From Letharia columbiana (taxonomy: Eukaryota > Ascomycota > Lecanoromycetes > Lecanorales > Parmeliaceae), in NCBI RefSeq assembly GCF_014066305.1, contig NW_023501060.1, positions 62,001-126,000 on the forward strand: a DNA stretch of 64,000 nt, in the 5' to 3' direction. Shown here one piece after another: positions 43,548 to 55,867 of the stretch (the first letter of the stretch is position 1; each line of letters begins with the position of its first letter). The position numbers and the translations under genes are program-made. The notes under the pieces are model-generated. The model had not been told where the DNA came from. It saw only the letters and a list, made by a program, of their open reading frames with translations, and ran no database searches.

Positions 43548-45401
43548 TCAAACAAACCTCATCCCCTGGACCCGATCCACAATATCCTCGTTCCTTCCAG
43601 CTGTGCCTCCAAGTTTCCCACGCCTATCACTCCCGTACGTCTTGTCCCAGCTAACTTTCTCCCCACACATAATCTCGTACGCCGTCTTCGCTACCTCCAG
43701 CACATCTTCATGTAGTGTAGGGTTGATAGCCGCATATCCATCGCACATATCTGCCAACGCAACAACCACTTCATCAACCATAAATCCCCAACGCGTGACC
43801 TTGAAGGAAGTTGCAGTGATTTCTGTCTCGAAGCCAAGGGCATGCAACATTCGAAGGGTCAGCTCGATCACTTGGGTTGCGAGGCCGTCGGAGTGGCAGG
43901 CGGAGATGAGGTTGATTATGGGGCCCACCATGCTTTTGCGCGGCTCCATGGCTGGTGGGTTGATGTAAGTAGAGTCGAGAGCGTCGAGAAGGTTTGCGTA
44001 CCTAATCAAATGTCAGATCCAAGACGTGAAGCCGTGTGATGAGCAATGACCATACACTCCAAGATCAGTTGCAGTGCTCCTCTCGAAACGTTCAATAATC
44101 TCTTCGGTGATCTTGGCACGCTTTCTGACCATCTTCTGGGAATAATCTTTCTCCGCAAAGCACACCTGGCACTCACACCGGAAACCCCACTTCTTGAGCA
44201 TCTTTTGACGTGCCTTGTAACTCTCCAAGCAAGATATATAGCCAAATTTTAGCTCAGTGTCAGCTGGGATATCTGCCTGAGCTCGAAAGATCATCATGTC
44301 GCCAATGTAAGTCCGGCGTACAAGTGGATAGCAGCTATGATTGATATGAGAAGCAAAAATCCAAACGCCGATGGAGCCTGATTCTTCGGCCTTGAGGTCA
44401 TCCGGGGTGTGGCCGCTCTTCCAGTGAAACTCGTAGGTAAGGCTTGGGAATGCGAACGCATTATAGAAGGTTCGATGTTGAATAAAAGAACTGTTACGGG
44501 CGTTGTTAGCAGGATGCCCACAATAGCTTGGTTCAGACTCCTCACCTGTCAACCACAGGGAGGTTGGTTTCCTCGTCGATCTCTTCATCAGCGTCAGGAC
44601 CTGAGTACAAGTCGGCAAATGCCGAAACAACACTAGTGTTCCGAATCAACTTGATGAATATACTCGCAGCAAGCTCTGTGCGGAGCTTTAGTCTCCACTT
44701 GGACCCGTCAGAGCTAGTGTCGTTGGAATGATTAATGTCTGCCGCAGCCTTGCTATCATATGGAGCAAATGCGGTGGCATAAGCTTTTTCGCACAGGAGC
44801 AGCTGGCCTGCCTTTACGGCTTCCGTGGCGAAAAGCCCACGACCATGAGACTCAATGGCGCATTTGCGGACCTCAATTGGTCCGATGTAGGCTGCGCGAT
44901 CCAAGCGCGGTGATGGCTGTTTGGTTATTGCCTCATCTAGCATCGATTCGAAGTCGAACTCTCCAGCTTGTTCTCGGGATCGAAGTTCACACCGCTTGAT
45001 CTCTTGGACGGCAGCTTTGTTTCCAGGGTAGTGCTTCTTCAGCTTCGCTAGATAGGAACAGCATCTAGCAAAACTTCCTAGATCGTAAGAGACGCGAGCA
45101 GCCCTAAAGAGTGCTTTCTCGTTCGTTGGGTCGATTTCGAGCACAGCCTTCGCGTCTTCGAGTGCTGCGTCGTAGTGTTGAAACGACAATCTGGCTTGGC
45201 AGCGGTTTAGGAGGAGTACCAGGCCATGTTCCTCGGTCGATACCCGTCGTAAAGCCTCATCGTAGCTGAATTTTGTCAGTCAAAGTTCGTGATGGAAGAA
45301 CCATTGGATTACCAATCGATAGCCTTCAGGTATTTCCCATCCTTCCAATATGTATTTCCTTGCAGCTTCCAAAGCAGCGCTTCTGTTGGCATTGGAGCCA
45401 T
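43548..45401 (-). CDS. TPR and SET domain protein (SMYD-like protein lysine methyltransferase)
   Basis: Four exons: complement(45313..45401), (44546..45265), (44056..44490), (43548..44001); phases fit, 565 residues. N-terminal TPR: LWKLQGNTYWKDGKYLKAID, LLLNRCQARLSFQHYDAALE, DAKAVLEIDPTNEKALFRAA and a third unit. SET domain: RKCAIESHGRGLFATEAVKA, the hallmark FASHINHSCYPLVRRTYIG (NHSC), then RAQADIPADTELKFGYIS, and a post-SET Cys cluster WGFRCECQVC. These are the SAM- and substrate-binding elements of SET methyltransferases; MYND fingers are absent. The C-terminal 150 residues are helical, as in SMYD proteins. Substrate (histone or other) unknown. Start at 45401 gives a normal N-terminus; an upstream exon cannot be excluded. 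Confidence 0.85.
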
Positions 45402-45678
45402 CCTTTGGTTGAATCGGGTGAAAGGCTGGCGACGCCCGTTTCTACCGGGAAAATCGCCGCTGGTTGCGTTGACTTCCAGCTTGAGCCGAAAAGTGAAGTA
45501 ACTGTAGATTCAGGATTCAGAACGTAGCACAGTGACAAGGCTTGGTAGATTGGTATCCGGTTTGACGAATACAAGGAGTACTATCACCTGCTGTGTGTCG
45601 GTCACCGAGCCAAACGCGCGCAGATTTCTGGATTCGTCACCCCCTGCTGAAGATTCTCTAGGATTCTGACATTATTCC
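45402..45678. other. short intergenic region
   Basis: Separates two minus-strand genes; no feature seen. Confidence 0.4.
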
Positions 45679-46422
45679 TCAGGTTGCGGGCACAGGGGGC
45701 AGCCAAGCCCAGGTCACTTCAACGCGTCCAAGACTCGGATCAGCCAATTGCTTGAAAGCCCCAGGGCTGACGTCCACGTCAGTAGGTTGACAGCCCACAC
45801 CTAAAGCCAGTCAGCCAGTCGCTTTTGCGAAAGTTGATTGAGACCAGGCCGTACATCGATCTACAACGGTCAAATCAATGCTGTTGCCATTGCGAACAGC
45901 TCTCAGCTTGTGTCCGCACAGCGGATTGGCGTTCGGATTTGAGCCTTTGGATACAGCGTCGAATGTAAAGTGACTGATGGATACAATGTGGTCGGTGTCT
46001 GAGGAAGTGATGCCGCAGGCACCTAGTCCAGGGCCGTAGTAGGTGAGATCGCCGGTGTAAGTCTGCGATCCCAAAGGGAGATTCTGGTGGTTACTGAGCA
46101 GAGACTTAGGGAGCAAGTTCTTGAAGTTCTACGCTGGGGCAGAGGCATACCTGGACTTCTTGCTGAGGCCAATTGCAAGACCAAGTATCACGGCTAGTAA
46201 TATCAATAATCCTACGAAAATGGCAATGTAGGCGATCTTTCTACTGAAGCCAAAGTACTTTCTGTGGCCGGGCATGACACGATCAAAGACCAAGGATACG
46301 CGTTCTTTCACACCCGATTTCTTGCCAATCTGGACCTGCTTTTCTCCGCGATGACGAGCGGTGGTCTCCCATTCCGGTAGATGGAACTCTTCGACATTTC
46401 CTTGAGCCTTGGGATTCTCCAT
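45679..46422 (-). CDS. membrane-anchored double-psi beta-barrel (RlpA/expansin-like) protein
   Basis: Three exons: complement(46151..46422), (45855..46093), (45679..45800); phases fit, 210 residues. A cytosolic N-terminal region of about 65 residues (GKKSGVKERVSLVFDRVMPG) is followed by one transmembrane segment, YIAIFVGLLILLAVILGLAI, then the extracellular domain TYTGDLTYYGPGLGACGITS, ISHFTFDAVS, NPLCGHKLRAV, IDLTVVDRCVGC, DVDVSPGAFKQLADPSLGRV and EVTWAWL. This is the double-psi barrel of expansin/RlpA/barwin-like proteins, with the conserved TYYGPG-L-G-A-CG, VVDRC-x-GC and D-V-S-P-x-A-F blocks and paired Cys. A type II single-pass anchor instead of the usual signal peptide is less common. 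Probably cell-wall or periplasm-facing; catalytic activity is not expected. Confidence 0.85.
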
Positions 46423-46973
46423 TCTTCGAAAGACCACTTCTTAGATTGTACAAGTAGTCGCTCAAGTCGGCACCTTCTATATCAAATACGGAGTAGATGC
46501 TTTTGGGTATCAAGTAGTGGATAGATAACATCTACTGAGAGTATCTGTAGCACCAATCCAGCCTAGTGTTTCAGGTTGACCGAGGACGAGTGCTACAATG
46601 CTGACGGTCTTGATGATTTCATACAGAGCATCTGCGTCCGCTTCACGTTTCATGGCAGTATCAGTACGCGCTGAAATTGGAGAACACAGGGCGATTCCGA
46701 TGAGCCAATCAGAAACGCTGGGATTTGATTACGCCCTATACCACCCTATACCCGAAATGGAATAGGCAGATCTTTCACCCTCGGTTGTGATTGAATGGTG
46801 CATTTTGCCTCTTCTCCTCCGCCGTCATTCTCCCCATTCCATTTCTCCCACCACCACCCTCAATCAATCACCCATCTCCAAGTGCGAAGTTATCACAGGC
46901 AGCCAGTCTTCAGTAAAGGCCATCGTATAATATCTGTTCCATTGGCTTATATTCACCCTCACCGCCATCCGCA
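46423..46973. promoter_or_regulatory. bidirectional upstream region of the barrel gene and sdh2
   Basis: 551 bp between divergent start codons. Contains pyrimidine-rich stretches ahead of sdh2 (46796-46870), common in housekeeping promoters, and a repeated CCCTATACC near 46735. Confidence 0.45.
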
Positions 46974-48031
46974 ATGGCCGTCCTCCGCACCACCACGTCC
47001 CGCATTCTCGCCTCCACTCGCCCTTCCACCCTGTCCCCTTTCCTCCGCCGCACTTATGCAACCGTCGAACCCATCTCCAACCTTGGTGAAGCCATGTCTG
47101 CCACTCAACGGCCTGTCTCCCCAAAACACACCTCCACCATCCACGAGCCCGCTCAATCTCCGGAGGCCCGAACAAAGACCTTCCACATCTACCGCTGGTC
47201 GCCTGATACGCCCACCGAGAAGCCTAAGATGCAATCTTACACGCTGGATTTGAACAAGACGGGACCGATGGTGCTGGACGCATTGATTCGGATCAAGAAT
47301 GAGGTGGATCCTACGTTGACATTTAGGCGGAGTTGTAGGGAGGGGATCTGTGGGAGTTGTGCTATGAATATTGATGGAGTCAATACGCTGGCTTGCTTAT
47401 GTAAGTCTCCATCAAAGTCTAGCCACATAGCATGGACGCTGACGAGTTGTGTGTATAGGCCGCATCCCAGCAAACACATCCCATGAAGCCCGCATCTACC
47501 CTCTACCTCACACCTACGTCGTCAAAGATCTCGTTCCGGACCTGACCCAATTCTACAAGCAATACAAATCGATCAAGCCATACCTGCAGCGTGACACCAA
47601 GACCGAAGATGTACGCCTCCCCAACTTTTTCCACCTCCCCTCTCTCTCTCTGAGATCCCCCACCATCTTTCTTTGTCCCAATTGATGCTGACATGAATGG
47701 TTCCCAGGGCCTCGAAAACCGCCAATCACCCGAGGACCGCAAGAAGCTCGACGGCCTCTACGAATGCATCCTCTGCGCCTGCTGCTCGACGTCCTGCCCC
47801 TCCTACTGGTGGAACAGCGAAGAGTACCTCGGTCCCGCCGTCCTGCTGCAATCATACCGCTGGCTCGCCGATTCCCGCGACGAGCACAAGGCCGAGAGGA
47901 AAGAGATGCTGGACAATAGCATGAGCCTGTACAGATGCCACACGATCCTGAACTGCTCGAGAACGTGCCCGAAGGGGCTGAATCCGGGCAAGGCAATTGC
48001 GGAGATCAAGAAGACGATGGCCTTTACCTGA
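46974..48031 (+). CDS. sdh2: succinate dehydrogenase iron-sulfur subunit (complex II)
   Basis: Mitochondrial inner-membrane complex II subunit that passes electrons from the flavoprotein to ubiquinone. Three exons: 46974..47400, 47459..47610, 47708..48031; 300 residues. The N-terminus is an Arg/Ser/Thr-rich mitochondrial presequence ([20 protein letters not shown]). The [2Fe-2S] ligands are C121, C126, C129 and C141 (CREGICGSC...LAC). The [4Fe-4S] ligands are C213, C216, C219 and C280, and the [3Fe-4S] ligands C223, C270 and C276 ([34 protein letters not shown]). Quinone-site residues known to mutate in fungicide-resistant fungi are wild type here: P224 (after C223), H271 and I273. Length and motifs are those of an intact housekeeping gene. 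Confidence 0.97.
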
Positions 48032-48497
48032 GTGGACTTTAGGGGTGGGAACGATGACAAGGAGGGCGTTAAGCATGGATCACGAGGGTGGCCGAAGAGG
48101 GGATCTCTCGTCGGAGAGCTTTCACTCTCTTCATCTCTAGCTGTTGTACATAGCATTTGGAATAAATTGGTTACGGAAGCTACGGACCATGACCACCCAA
48201 AGCGATGTTCGTGAGAGAGAGTAACCCTTGAATCCAGGGGCTCCATCTCCCGAATGTAGGACTCGAATATCCTTGCTGGTACCAGCCCCGTCAATATAAG
48301 GTCATCAACGACCCATCACTGAGTTGTCTGAGGATAACATGCTATTCAACCACGATCTAATGTACAAAGCAGCGCACTTCGGAAGTCTCAAAGCCTCGAC
48401 TGCGGCTATCGAAAAGTCACTCATCCTCCACAATGCCTAATCAAAGGCCGGAAACGACAGTCATCAATCCCTCCTCACCATCGATCCAATCCACTCC
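48032..48497. other. intergenic between convergent genes
   Basis: 3' ends of sdh2 and of the next minus-strand gene; no gene seen. Confidence 0.4.
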
Positions 48498-51222
48498 TCA
48501 ATCAAAGAGCTGAAAATCCCCACCATCCATCTCCATCTCCTCTCCACCCAACTCATCCGCATCGTTTTCGTCCTCGAGATCCTCCCCGTCGGCGCTGAAT
48601 TCTTCCAGGAATTCACTCGTGTCTCCGGAATGCACCTCTTCGCCATCGTGAATCTCATCCATTGGACCTGGCAAATCCTCCGTGTGCAGCCTCTCATTCA
48701 CCGCTGGTGCTTCAAGCCCTTCCGCAGCTCTCAGTAGGGGCTCTCCGGCCTTGATAGCGGGCCCAGCATCCGTCTCAATCGCGTAGACGTTCACTCCCTC
48801 TCTTAGAACGACGGTGACATTAGGAGTCTCCCCCAATGCAGGGTCGGCGATACGGATCATGTTGAACAATGAATCGATGCTTGCGATCCAGTGGGTTTTA
48901 TCTTCCTGGTTTTTTAGAATCTCGGCGAGTCCTTCCCAGCGCTCATCCCACGGGCCGAAAGCGGTATCGAGCATGCCGTCGGCTCCGAAGCACTTGACGT
49001 AGCGAGGGCCTTTCGTGATGCGCATAGCTCTGTTAATTTTGACGAGGAGGGTATTGATGATCCAGCCATCTAATATGCTGAGGTTGACGAACTGGTCCGT
49101 GTTTGTGTTCTCGAAGAGTTGGTGGAGGTAGCGTATTGGGCGGACGACGTGCGATATAAAGGACCACGGCTCCACCTCGCAATCCTCTATACCACGCATG
49201 TTGGGGCCTGAAGTGGCAAACTTGAGGTCATTGCTTCTGAGTGGACTCTCGCCGAGATTTAAGGCTATGGTGATGTGGCGAAGAAAGATTAGGTCACGAA
49301 GACACTGAGTCTTGCAGTCGGTCATTGACCTCGGCTTTGGATCGTTGAAATGGCTCTGACGGAGTCCTTGCTCAATCTTGGTCCGACAGATTCCGTTGTC
49401 GAAAGCCTCAGTCAACTCACGGCAGGCGGATGAACATGTGGGCACCAAGTGGTTGGTACGACAGAACATGAAGCCCTGACGAGGGGATGATGGAGTCGGC
49501 AAGGACCGAGGTCTATGGGCGCTTGACAAATCGTGAGAAGATTCCTCCGCACTGGCTCCTGGGCGAATGTCTGAGTTCGTAGGAGTCTGGGTCCTTACAA
49601 ACAGGCTGGGGCACTGTAAGGGGACAGCTAGCAAAGACGCGCAACCATTACAATAGAGATCATTGTAACTACCGGCACGTCTTTTTGCCTCCACCTCCTC
49701 GGGGATGCTGGTCGCCACATTGGAGATCGTCTGCTTGGACAGTACCACGTCTCCGGAGTCGATGTCCCGGTTGGCTCGGAGCTCAATGTATGGCTTGAGA
49801 CCTTCGACCGGTGTATCCACTGTCTTCTCTGGTTCAATAATTAAAGCCGAACAATTGCTGCTGCAAGTCTCCACCCAAGCGTGGATTTGCTTTTGACAGT
49901 CGGATTCCGTTAATTTAGGCTCATACTGTGCGATCTCGAGGTCAGCATTCCTTTTGAGGTTGGTGTTGGGGCGAATGAATCATTAAGGAAGTGAACAGTG
50001 GGATAGAACAAGAGATTTTGCTCTAGAAATGGCTTTGTGTCCCAGTAACGGCACCAATAAAGCGGGCGAATAAGACTAGATTGAGACTTACCGGGTCCCA
50101 GGAGTAGTCACCATAGCCACCACTTGATGTCGTAGCCTTCATGCTTTCTTTAAGTTCTGTCATACGCTCGTCTCGCTTGTCTTGTGTATCTTGGCCTAAG
50201 TGCGGATTATTGGGGTTGACCTCGTCGACGAGTTGATTCATGATTTCGTTGCCCAGCTGATCGAACCAACGGCTTTCCCAAGGACTCATCTCGATTCTCG
50301 CTACGGCAAATTCAGAATTAGCATTGGTTGTTTAAGATTCAGTTTTGGCTTTGAGACATGCTCTCTGAGCGAAAGCTTTACAAGTTGCCGCCTATGCTCA
50401 GAATATGACACAGAACAGGAAAGTTGGACACTGAAGGTACCTACATCTGGTATCATCGATGAGTCCAAGCGCATCCATTCGTGCACCACCTCCAATCATA
50501 AAGAGAGCGCCGCATAGTCGATAGGCAGCGCGGATATCCAAAGCTCTGACAAGTGGTATTTTGGATGTCCCAAATGGCCGTATTTGCGCTCCATTGGGGA
50601 CAGTGACCTCTGGGATAGCATTGACGACAATACTGGCCAGGGGACTCCTCGCCCAACCGTTTCCAATGTTGCGATGTGGTGGCCTCGTCCATTTGTGGTT
50701 TGCGTTAACATGCAGCCGTTCTGCCCTGATATACTTGCCTACTTTGCTTAGGCGCTCGTTTCCAATCAAAGTATTCTAATGGAAGTTGGGAATCAGCGTG
50801 TTTCTTCAACAGACTCAGACAAGTATGGGAATCAGAAGGAAGGAAGATAGCCCATTTCAGGACAGATAGTGGCGTTAAGAGACAAGGCTCAGAGGACAAA
50901 CCATTCCTCACGATTCAGGTTGGGGTCATGATTGAGGAGTAATCACTGTTGAAACACGTACCTTCCCCAATTCGCTCGTTGCGATGCAAGCACGATAGGC
51001 GTCCACCACAGCAAGCTCGTAGTACCTCTCCTCTATGTATGCCATGCTACGGTTAAGGAAGGCGCACACATGAGCGGGTGATAGCTTGTACAGGACTTCC
51101 GTATAGTGGCGGATGGCCTGTTCTGGTCTGCCACTGCTGAGTGCTATATTCGCTCGAACCATGATATCGGAAAGTCCTCCGCGAGCATGGACGAGCCGAG
51201 GCCTTTGGCTGGGTTGATCCAT
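48498..51222 (-). CDS. TPR/SET-like domain fungal protein
   Basis: Four exons: complement(50962..51222), (50445..50775), (50092..50300), (48498..49925); all phases fit, 742 residues. N-terminal TPR: ANIALSSGRPEQAIRHYTEV, CAFLNRSMAYIEERYYELAV, DAYRACIA. The middle has PLASIVVNAIPEVTV and a Gly/Ala-rich GGGARMDALGLIDD, then SYSWDP-like YGDYSWDP and the SET-like strand LRANRDIDSGDVVLSKQTIS. A Cys-rich zone follows (LYCNGCASLL, FMFCRTNHLVPTCSSACREL), suggesting metal binding. No NHSC or Y-containing SET catalytic motif is visible, so activity is doubtful. The C-terminus is strongly acidic (LEDENDADELGGEEMEMD). I recall such proteins as fungal-specific TPR/SET relatives. The 186-bp intron 1 is long for this window. 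An in-frame upstream Met (51363) exists but lengthens the N-terminus without any domain. Confidence 0.72.
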
Positions 51223-53433
51223 CTTGATTCCGAGCACAGCAATGCGAAAGAACCTTATGAACGACGAGGATGGTAGGTAATAATAAGCGGGAAAAACTTT
51301 TCGCGTTTGTGGTCTCTTTGGTGTTGTCACGATGAAGACTAGAGCCGGTATTTCGTCTATCAAAAACTCTTGGCGGGGACAGTGCCTGATACCTGGATAA
51401 TCTTAGCGGAAGCGGTCATGTCAACCGGCAGTTTCAAACCTTTCTACACAATGTACGCAAAACCCAAATCCATATCATCTTACCCACCAAAGACACGGGA
51501 GACAATCAAGCTCGCCCCCTTCACCGGCACTTGCTCACTTCTCTTCTGGTACCACTGAGGCTGCACGCGTCATTAGTCGACGAATCGCTAGGCCTGCGAC
51601 CTCATCATTATCAACCATGATCTCATTTGCCAGCCGTTTCGATTGATCTTTTGAAGAGCTGTTAGCCTTTAACACTGCCTTTTCTGCCTTGGCTTTCTCC
51701 GTGGCACAGGCCTTCGCTACCGGGCTCATTGGCTTTTCCATCAGGACTGGATTTGGCAGCGGCCATTGAAGCTGGCTTGGAGACTTTGGGAAGGGGAAGC
51801 ACAAAGTCTTGATCAGCATGCAAGATGAAGTCGGATGTCACAGTCCACCACCGCTTTTCGCCGTCAGAGAGACGGTAACATGAAATACATCCACCTCCTC
51901 AAGTGCATCTCATCCGAATCTCAGCAGTCCTCTGCCTGGCATCAGCTGATTCTTCCGGCCCTGTCAGGTCAGCATTTGGCGGCTATGCTTTCAGCCAATC
52001 TCCTCGACCACATCAAGAGACCGCCCAGAAAACGCAAAGAGCTCTTGATGCAATGAGCCTTCCCTTTTCAGATACATCAGTGTAAGAAGCTCTTTGATCA
52101 ATGAATCCTTTGAGCGAATAAACAGCGTCCCAATACATGTCGCACAACCCACAGTGGGCAGCCCTTGGCGCGAACAGACAGATGCAAGGCTTCCCAGAAG
52201 CAAAGAAGGGGCACAGAAGAGCTTGGAAACGGTTGTAACCACGTTGAATAAGCAGATGTTGACTGAGATACTGTGCAAGCATGAGAGCCTGGGCTTCTTT
52301 GTTTCCAAGGACTACTGCATACGGAATTTGTTTGGTATAGCATCAACGGAAAACCGATGGGCCTCAAACCTTTACAGTCCCCCGGTGGAGGAGGATGCAA
52401 CCACTGTGCAACATGCCCAATGAGTAGGATGTTTGAGAGAGGGTACACTGGTATGAGGTCATGATGAGCAAGTCCAGGGGAGTACACTGGTGTTTAGGAT
52501 GTGGGCATTCAGTTTTACACAAGCAGAAAACATCTTGAGAGAGTGCACAGTCAATACTGGGTCAGTGAAAGACACTCATGTCATGGTAATGAGGTGATGG
52601 CAAGAGTAAAGAGGGAGGAAAGCGCGCACGGACAGAGTTGATGTTGTCTCTATTGCGACCCAGCCTAACGATCTTGGGTTGGTGCAGGATATATTCGCCA
52701 CCATCCTCCCACCTCTCCGGTCTACACTTGTTGCAATTCTACGTCTAAAGTCAACTTCCTTGGACCCATCCATGACTTGATTGTTATTCATAAAGAAGTA
52801 ATGCACCACTCATTTATCAGTTCAGTTCGTTTACCTCAAGTAGGCTTTCCAATCCAGGCCATTAGGAGGGTGATTCTCCTCCGCTTCTGGGCATTAAGCG
52901 AGGCTCAGAGTCTCTACCTCTATATTCCATTCTCCCAAATTTTGAAGGTTGTTCTTCAGTCGATGTCACCTCGTACCGTCCGCTGGCCTGCTACCTTGGA
53001 AGGCCCCGCGCTGTGTCCTATTGTCCTGCAGGATGAACCAATTCATCAAGCATACGCCTACAAACGATGTCTATAGATGATATGGAAAAGCTGCAGTGTG
53101 ATGAAGTCAATATCTTGGTCAGCTATATCCAAGACCTGATGTCTGGTGCAAGCTGGTGGTTCTTGTCAAATTCTCTCAAAGTATCTCATTCAAGTGCACC
53201 AAGAAAGATACTAGCTCTAAACCTCCATATACTGCATTTGCTCGTGACTGGAAACTGCACTGACTTTTACAACAACTTACCTTGGCATAGTATGTGTCCG
53301 AAAAATGCATTATCATCTTCGGAGATAAAATGTCTCTATCACCTAACACTTCTTTCTATTCACCAATCCACGCAAGACCGACTTATCTCACAGATAGCAG
53401 ACATCAAGCCCACTTGCAATACCAAACACCACC
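51223..53433. other. gene-poor region
   Basis: 2.2 kb. A Lys/Ala-rich antisense frame complement(51535..51819) and other short frames have no motif support. A duplicated AGTACACTGGT occurs at about 52445 and 52480. Confidence 0.35.
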
Positions 53434-54255
53434 ATGCCACTCCTTCAAACCTTCCTCACCGCTCTTACACTCCTTCCGTCCATTTCCCTGGCTGTGGCTC
53501 CTGCCCAAGTTCCACAATATGGAAAAGGCCTTGGGTTCATTAGCAACCTCGACAACCTCTACCCTCAACCCACCGGCGACTGGCTCACATCAACGTTATG
53601 CTACTGCCATTCACCCATCCACGCCAAAGAGAAGTGGCAGTACGAGAAAGCCCATATCTTCCAACACGAATACTACAACTACCACTCCAACGCCACATTT
53701 ATTGTCGATCACATGTGCCTATCTCGGGCGCACACGGAAGGAGATCAATGCAACAGACCTAACGTTGGTGGGGACAATAACGATTGGCTCATGCAGAAGC
53801 GCTACGTATGCAAGGATTTTCCGCGGACAGAGGAGGAAAAGGTACGGCAAGCGAATTCGAAGCGGAGTACCAGGAGAGGGAAGCGAGCGGAGCCCATCGC
53901 CCAGCACATGGTTAGTTGCGTGCAAGACTGCGATCCTGGGGCATACGCTCCTGATGCGCCAGATCCGTCTCCTCACCCCAAATTTGACAGAGTATGCTTT
54001 GGTGTGGACACGGATTTTTACGGCATGGACGAGATGGAGTTGAAGTTCAATAGGCAGCATCGGAAGATGGAGTCGCCAGGCCAGCAAGGCAGGGTGCAGA
54101 CAGAGTTTGAGGAGGTGCAGGGGTATTGCGAGGACATGTGCCAGAGCATGTTTAAGATGCCGGTGGACATGAAGATCAACGACAAAAGGGCGGGAGGTGG
54201 AAGTCGGCAATTTCTGTACACATCGCTGGATGATATGTGTGACCATTGCAAGTGA
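53434..54255 (+). CDS. secreted cysteine-rich protein, unknown family
   Basis: Single-exon, 273 residues. The signal peptide is MPLLQTFLTALTLLPSISLA, with cleavage likely after LAVA. The mature part has 12 cysteines in spaced pairs: LCYC, MC, QC, VC, SCVQDC, VC, YCEDMC, MCDHC. It ends with CDHCK. A dibasic patch KRSTRRGKRAE (about residues 143-153) could be a Kex2-type processing site, splitting the protein into a His/Tyr-rich and a Met/Glu-rich half. No catalytic motif is seen. Secretion, size and even Cys count fit a fungal effector-type or cell-surface protein; that role is inference. A longer overlapping frame in another phase (53294..54043) is a shadow. Confidence 0.75.
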   Translation: MPLLQTFLTALTLLPSISLAVAPAQVPQYGKGLGFISNLDNLYPQPTGDWLTSTLCYCHSPIHAKEKWQYEKAHIFQHEYYNYHSNATFIVDHMCLSRAHTEGDQCNRPNVGGDNNDWLMQKRYVCKDFPRTEEEKVRQANSKRSTRRGKRAEPIAQHMVSCVQDCDPGAYAPDAPDPSPHPKFDRVCFGVDTDFYGMDEMELKFNRQHRKMESPGQQGRVQTEFEEVQGYCEDMCQSMFKMPVDMKINDKRAGGGSRQFLYTSLDDMCDHCK

Positions 54256-55867
54256 GATGGTCGGAAGGTTCCGAATGCCTTTTCGCTTTCTCTGTGATCC
54301 ATTATTGGGGCACTCGGCGTTGGTCTGCTTGTTTCGAGGAGTTCGTCCGGAGTGATTCGGTGGTTTCCTTGCATTATCGGCGCTGTGCATGATTGATTTA
54401 AGGAAGGAGAGATGGTTTCGACAAGCCTCGGCTCAGGATCTTGAATCCAAAAGGGGTTAGGCTAGAGTAATCTTAGACAAAGGACAATCCAATCATTTCT
54501 TCTCCATCACTCACACTCATCAGAATCTGTGCAAATCATCCAACCATTTACCGTCAAGCTGTCAACACGCGGAGATAAACACTCCCTCGAGAAGTTGCAT
54601 CAACACAGCTCCCATGATTGGCTGCTTGCATCTGCATTCTGATGGTCAAAGCTTCGACGGCCAACATTAGTGGGGGCGATAAAAGATGGTAGGGTGTATT
54701 CATGAGTATGTACATGACTCGCAGGTAAGAAGAAACCAACATAACGGATGAGCGCTTTCTGCCGTTCAAGGTGCCTGGGAATGTCTCAGCCATACATTAT
54801 AAGCAGTACTGGCGGAGATTATACTCATGAGTGGTGTCAATCTGGAATCCTTGGTGGAGGATTTTAACGCCAGGGGAAGGTGGTATTTGGGACTTCAGCC
54901 GTGTCTCACGTTTCGCCGGCTCGCTCCTCTTCCCAATCAACACTTATTACAAGGTATATACAACATTAAGACTCGCCCTCAACTCGTTCCGCTCTAGGTA
55001 GCATCTAATGATTTTGGATCTCATCGGAACCTCGGCCTGACTTGGACAGAGTTTCTCGATCTCTGCCTCTTACTCGGTCTTTTACATGTATAATACCTAT
55101 GTCTGATCGGCCAGCAGTCCTCGGCACCATAAAAACCTCGCCGGCTTGGTTGTCTGTATTTGGGATGTTCAATGGATGCTACATGCACAATATGCAATTC
55201 AGGAAGCTTTCTTGCTTGCCTATCTGTGCCGCATCCTTGTTTGTCAGACCCATGGCCGCTGCTGCTTCGGCACCCTTGCGCCGCACCTCTCCGTTGAGTC
55301 CCGTTCCGATTCTCCTTCTCATTGGTCTGAACCGTCACCATGCATGATGGATATCGTAAACATCAGGGGTTAAAGTTTTATATCCTACCGGGCGGCGGTA
55401 AGCTAGGGCCTGGTACCCGTCCTCATCAAGTGTGGGATGCTGTCCATCGTCCATCGCTAGCTCATATATTCAGGGAGATAGGAGTATACTACTTACCACT
55501 ACGAGATTGCGGCGGCAGCTAGAACATTCTCACGACTCAAAGATTTCATCATCGTGAAGGATCTCTCGGGATCTGGTCAAGACCCTTAATCTCCCCTCTC
55601 AAGAAACGGCAGGCGCTTACGTCGGCCTTCCTGTTGGAGGTGTGCAAAATGACGGATGCTCGGCGATGCTCTATCAATGTACATGCTCTTCCAGTACTGC
55701 ATGGCAAGCTCGTCTTACACGCTTCCCACACTCTTTGAAGCATCCTGCTGTCTTGCTGGATCACCCTCTTTACCTGCAACTGTCCCCCTTCTTCGTGAGG
55801 ACTTGATTCTCGAACAACCCTTCTGTCCCCTATTCTTCAACAACACCGACCTCACTCCCGCCTAATC
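54256..55867. other. intergenic
   Basis: 1.6 kb upstream of the mannanase gene, with short antisense frames only. Nothing recognised. Confidence 0.35.

Noticed and set aside
53294..54043. 249-codon + frame overlapping the secreted protein
   Set aside because: Different phase, no signal peptide, low-complexity Ser/Thr composition; shadow of the 53434 gene.
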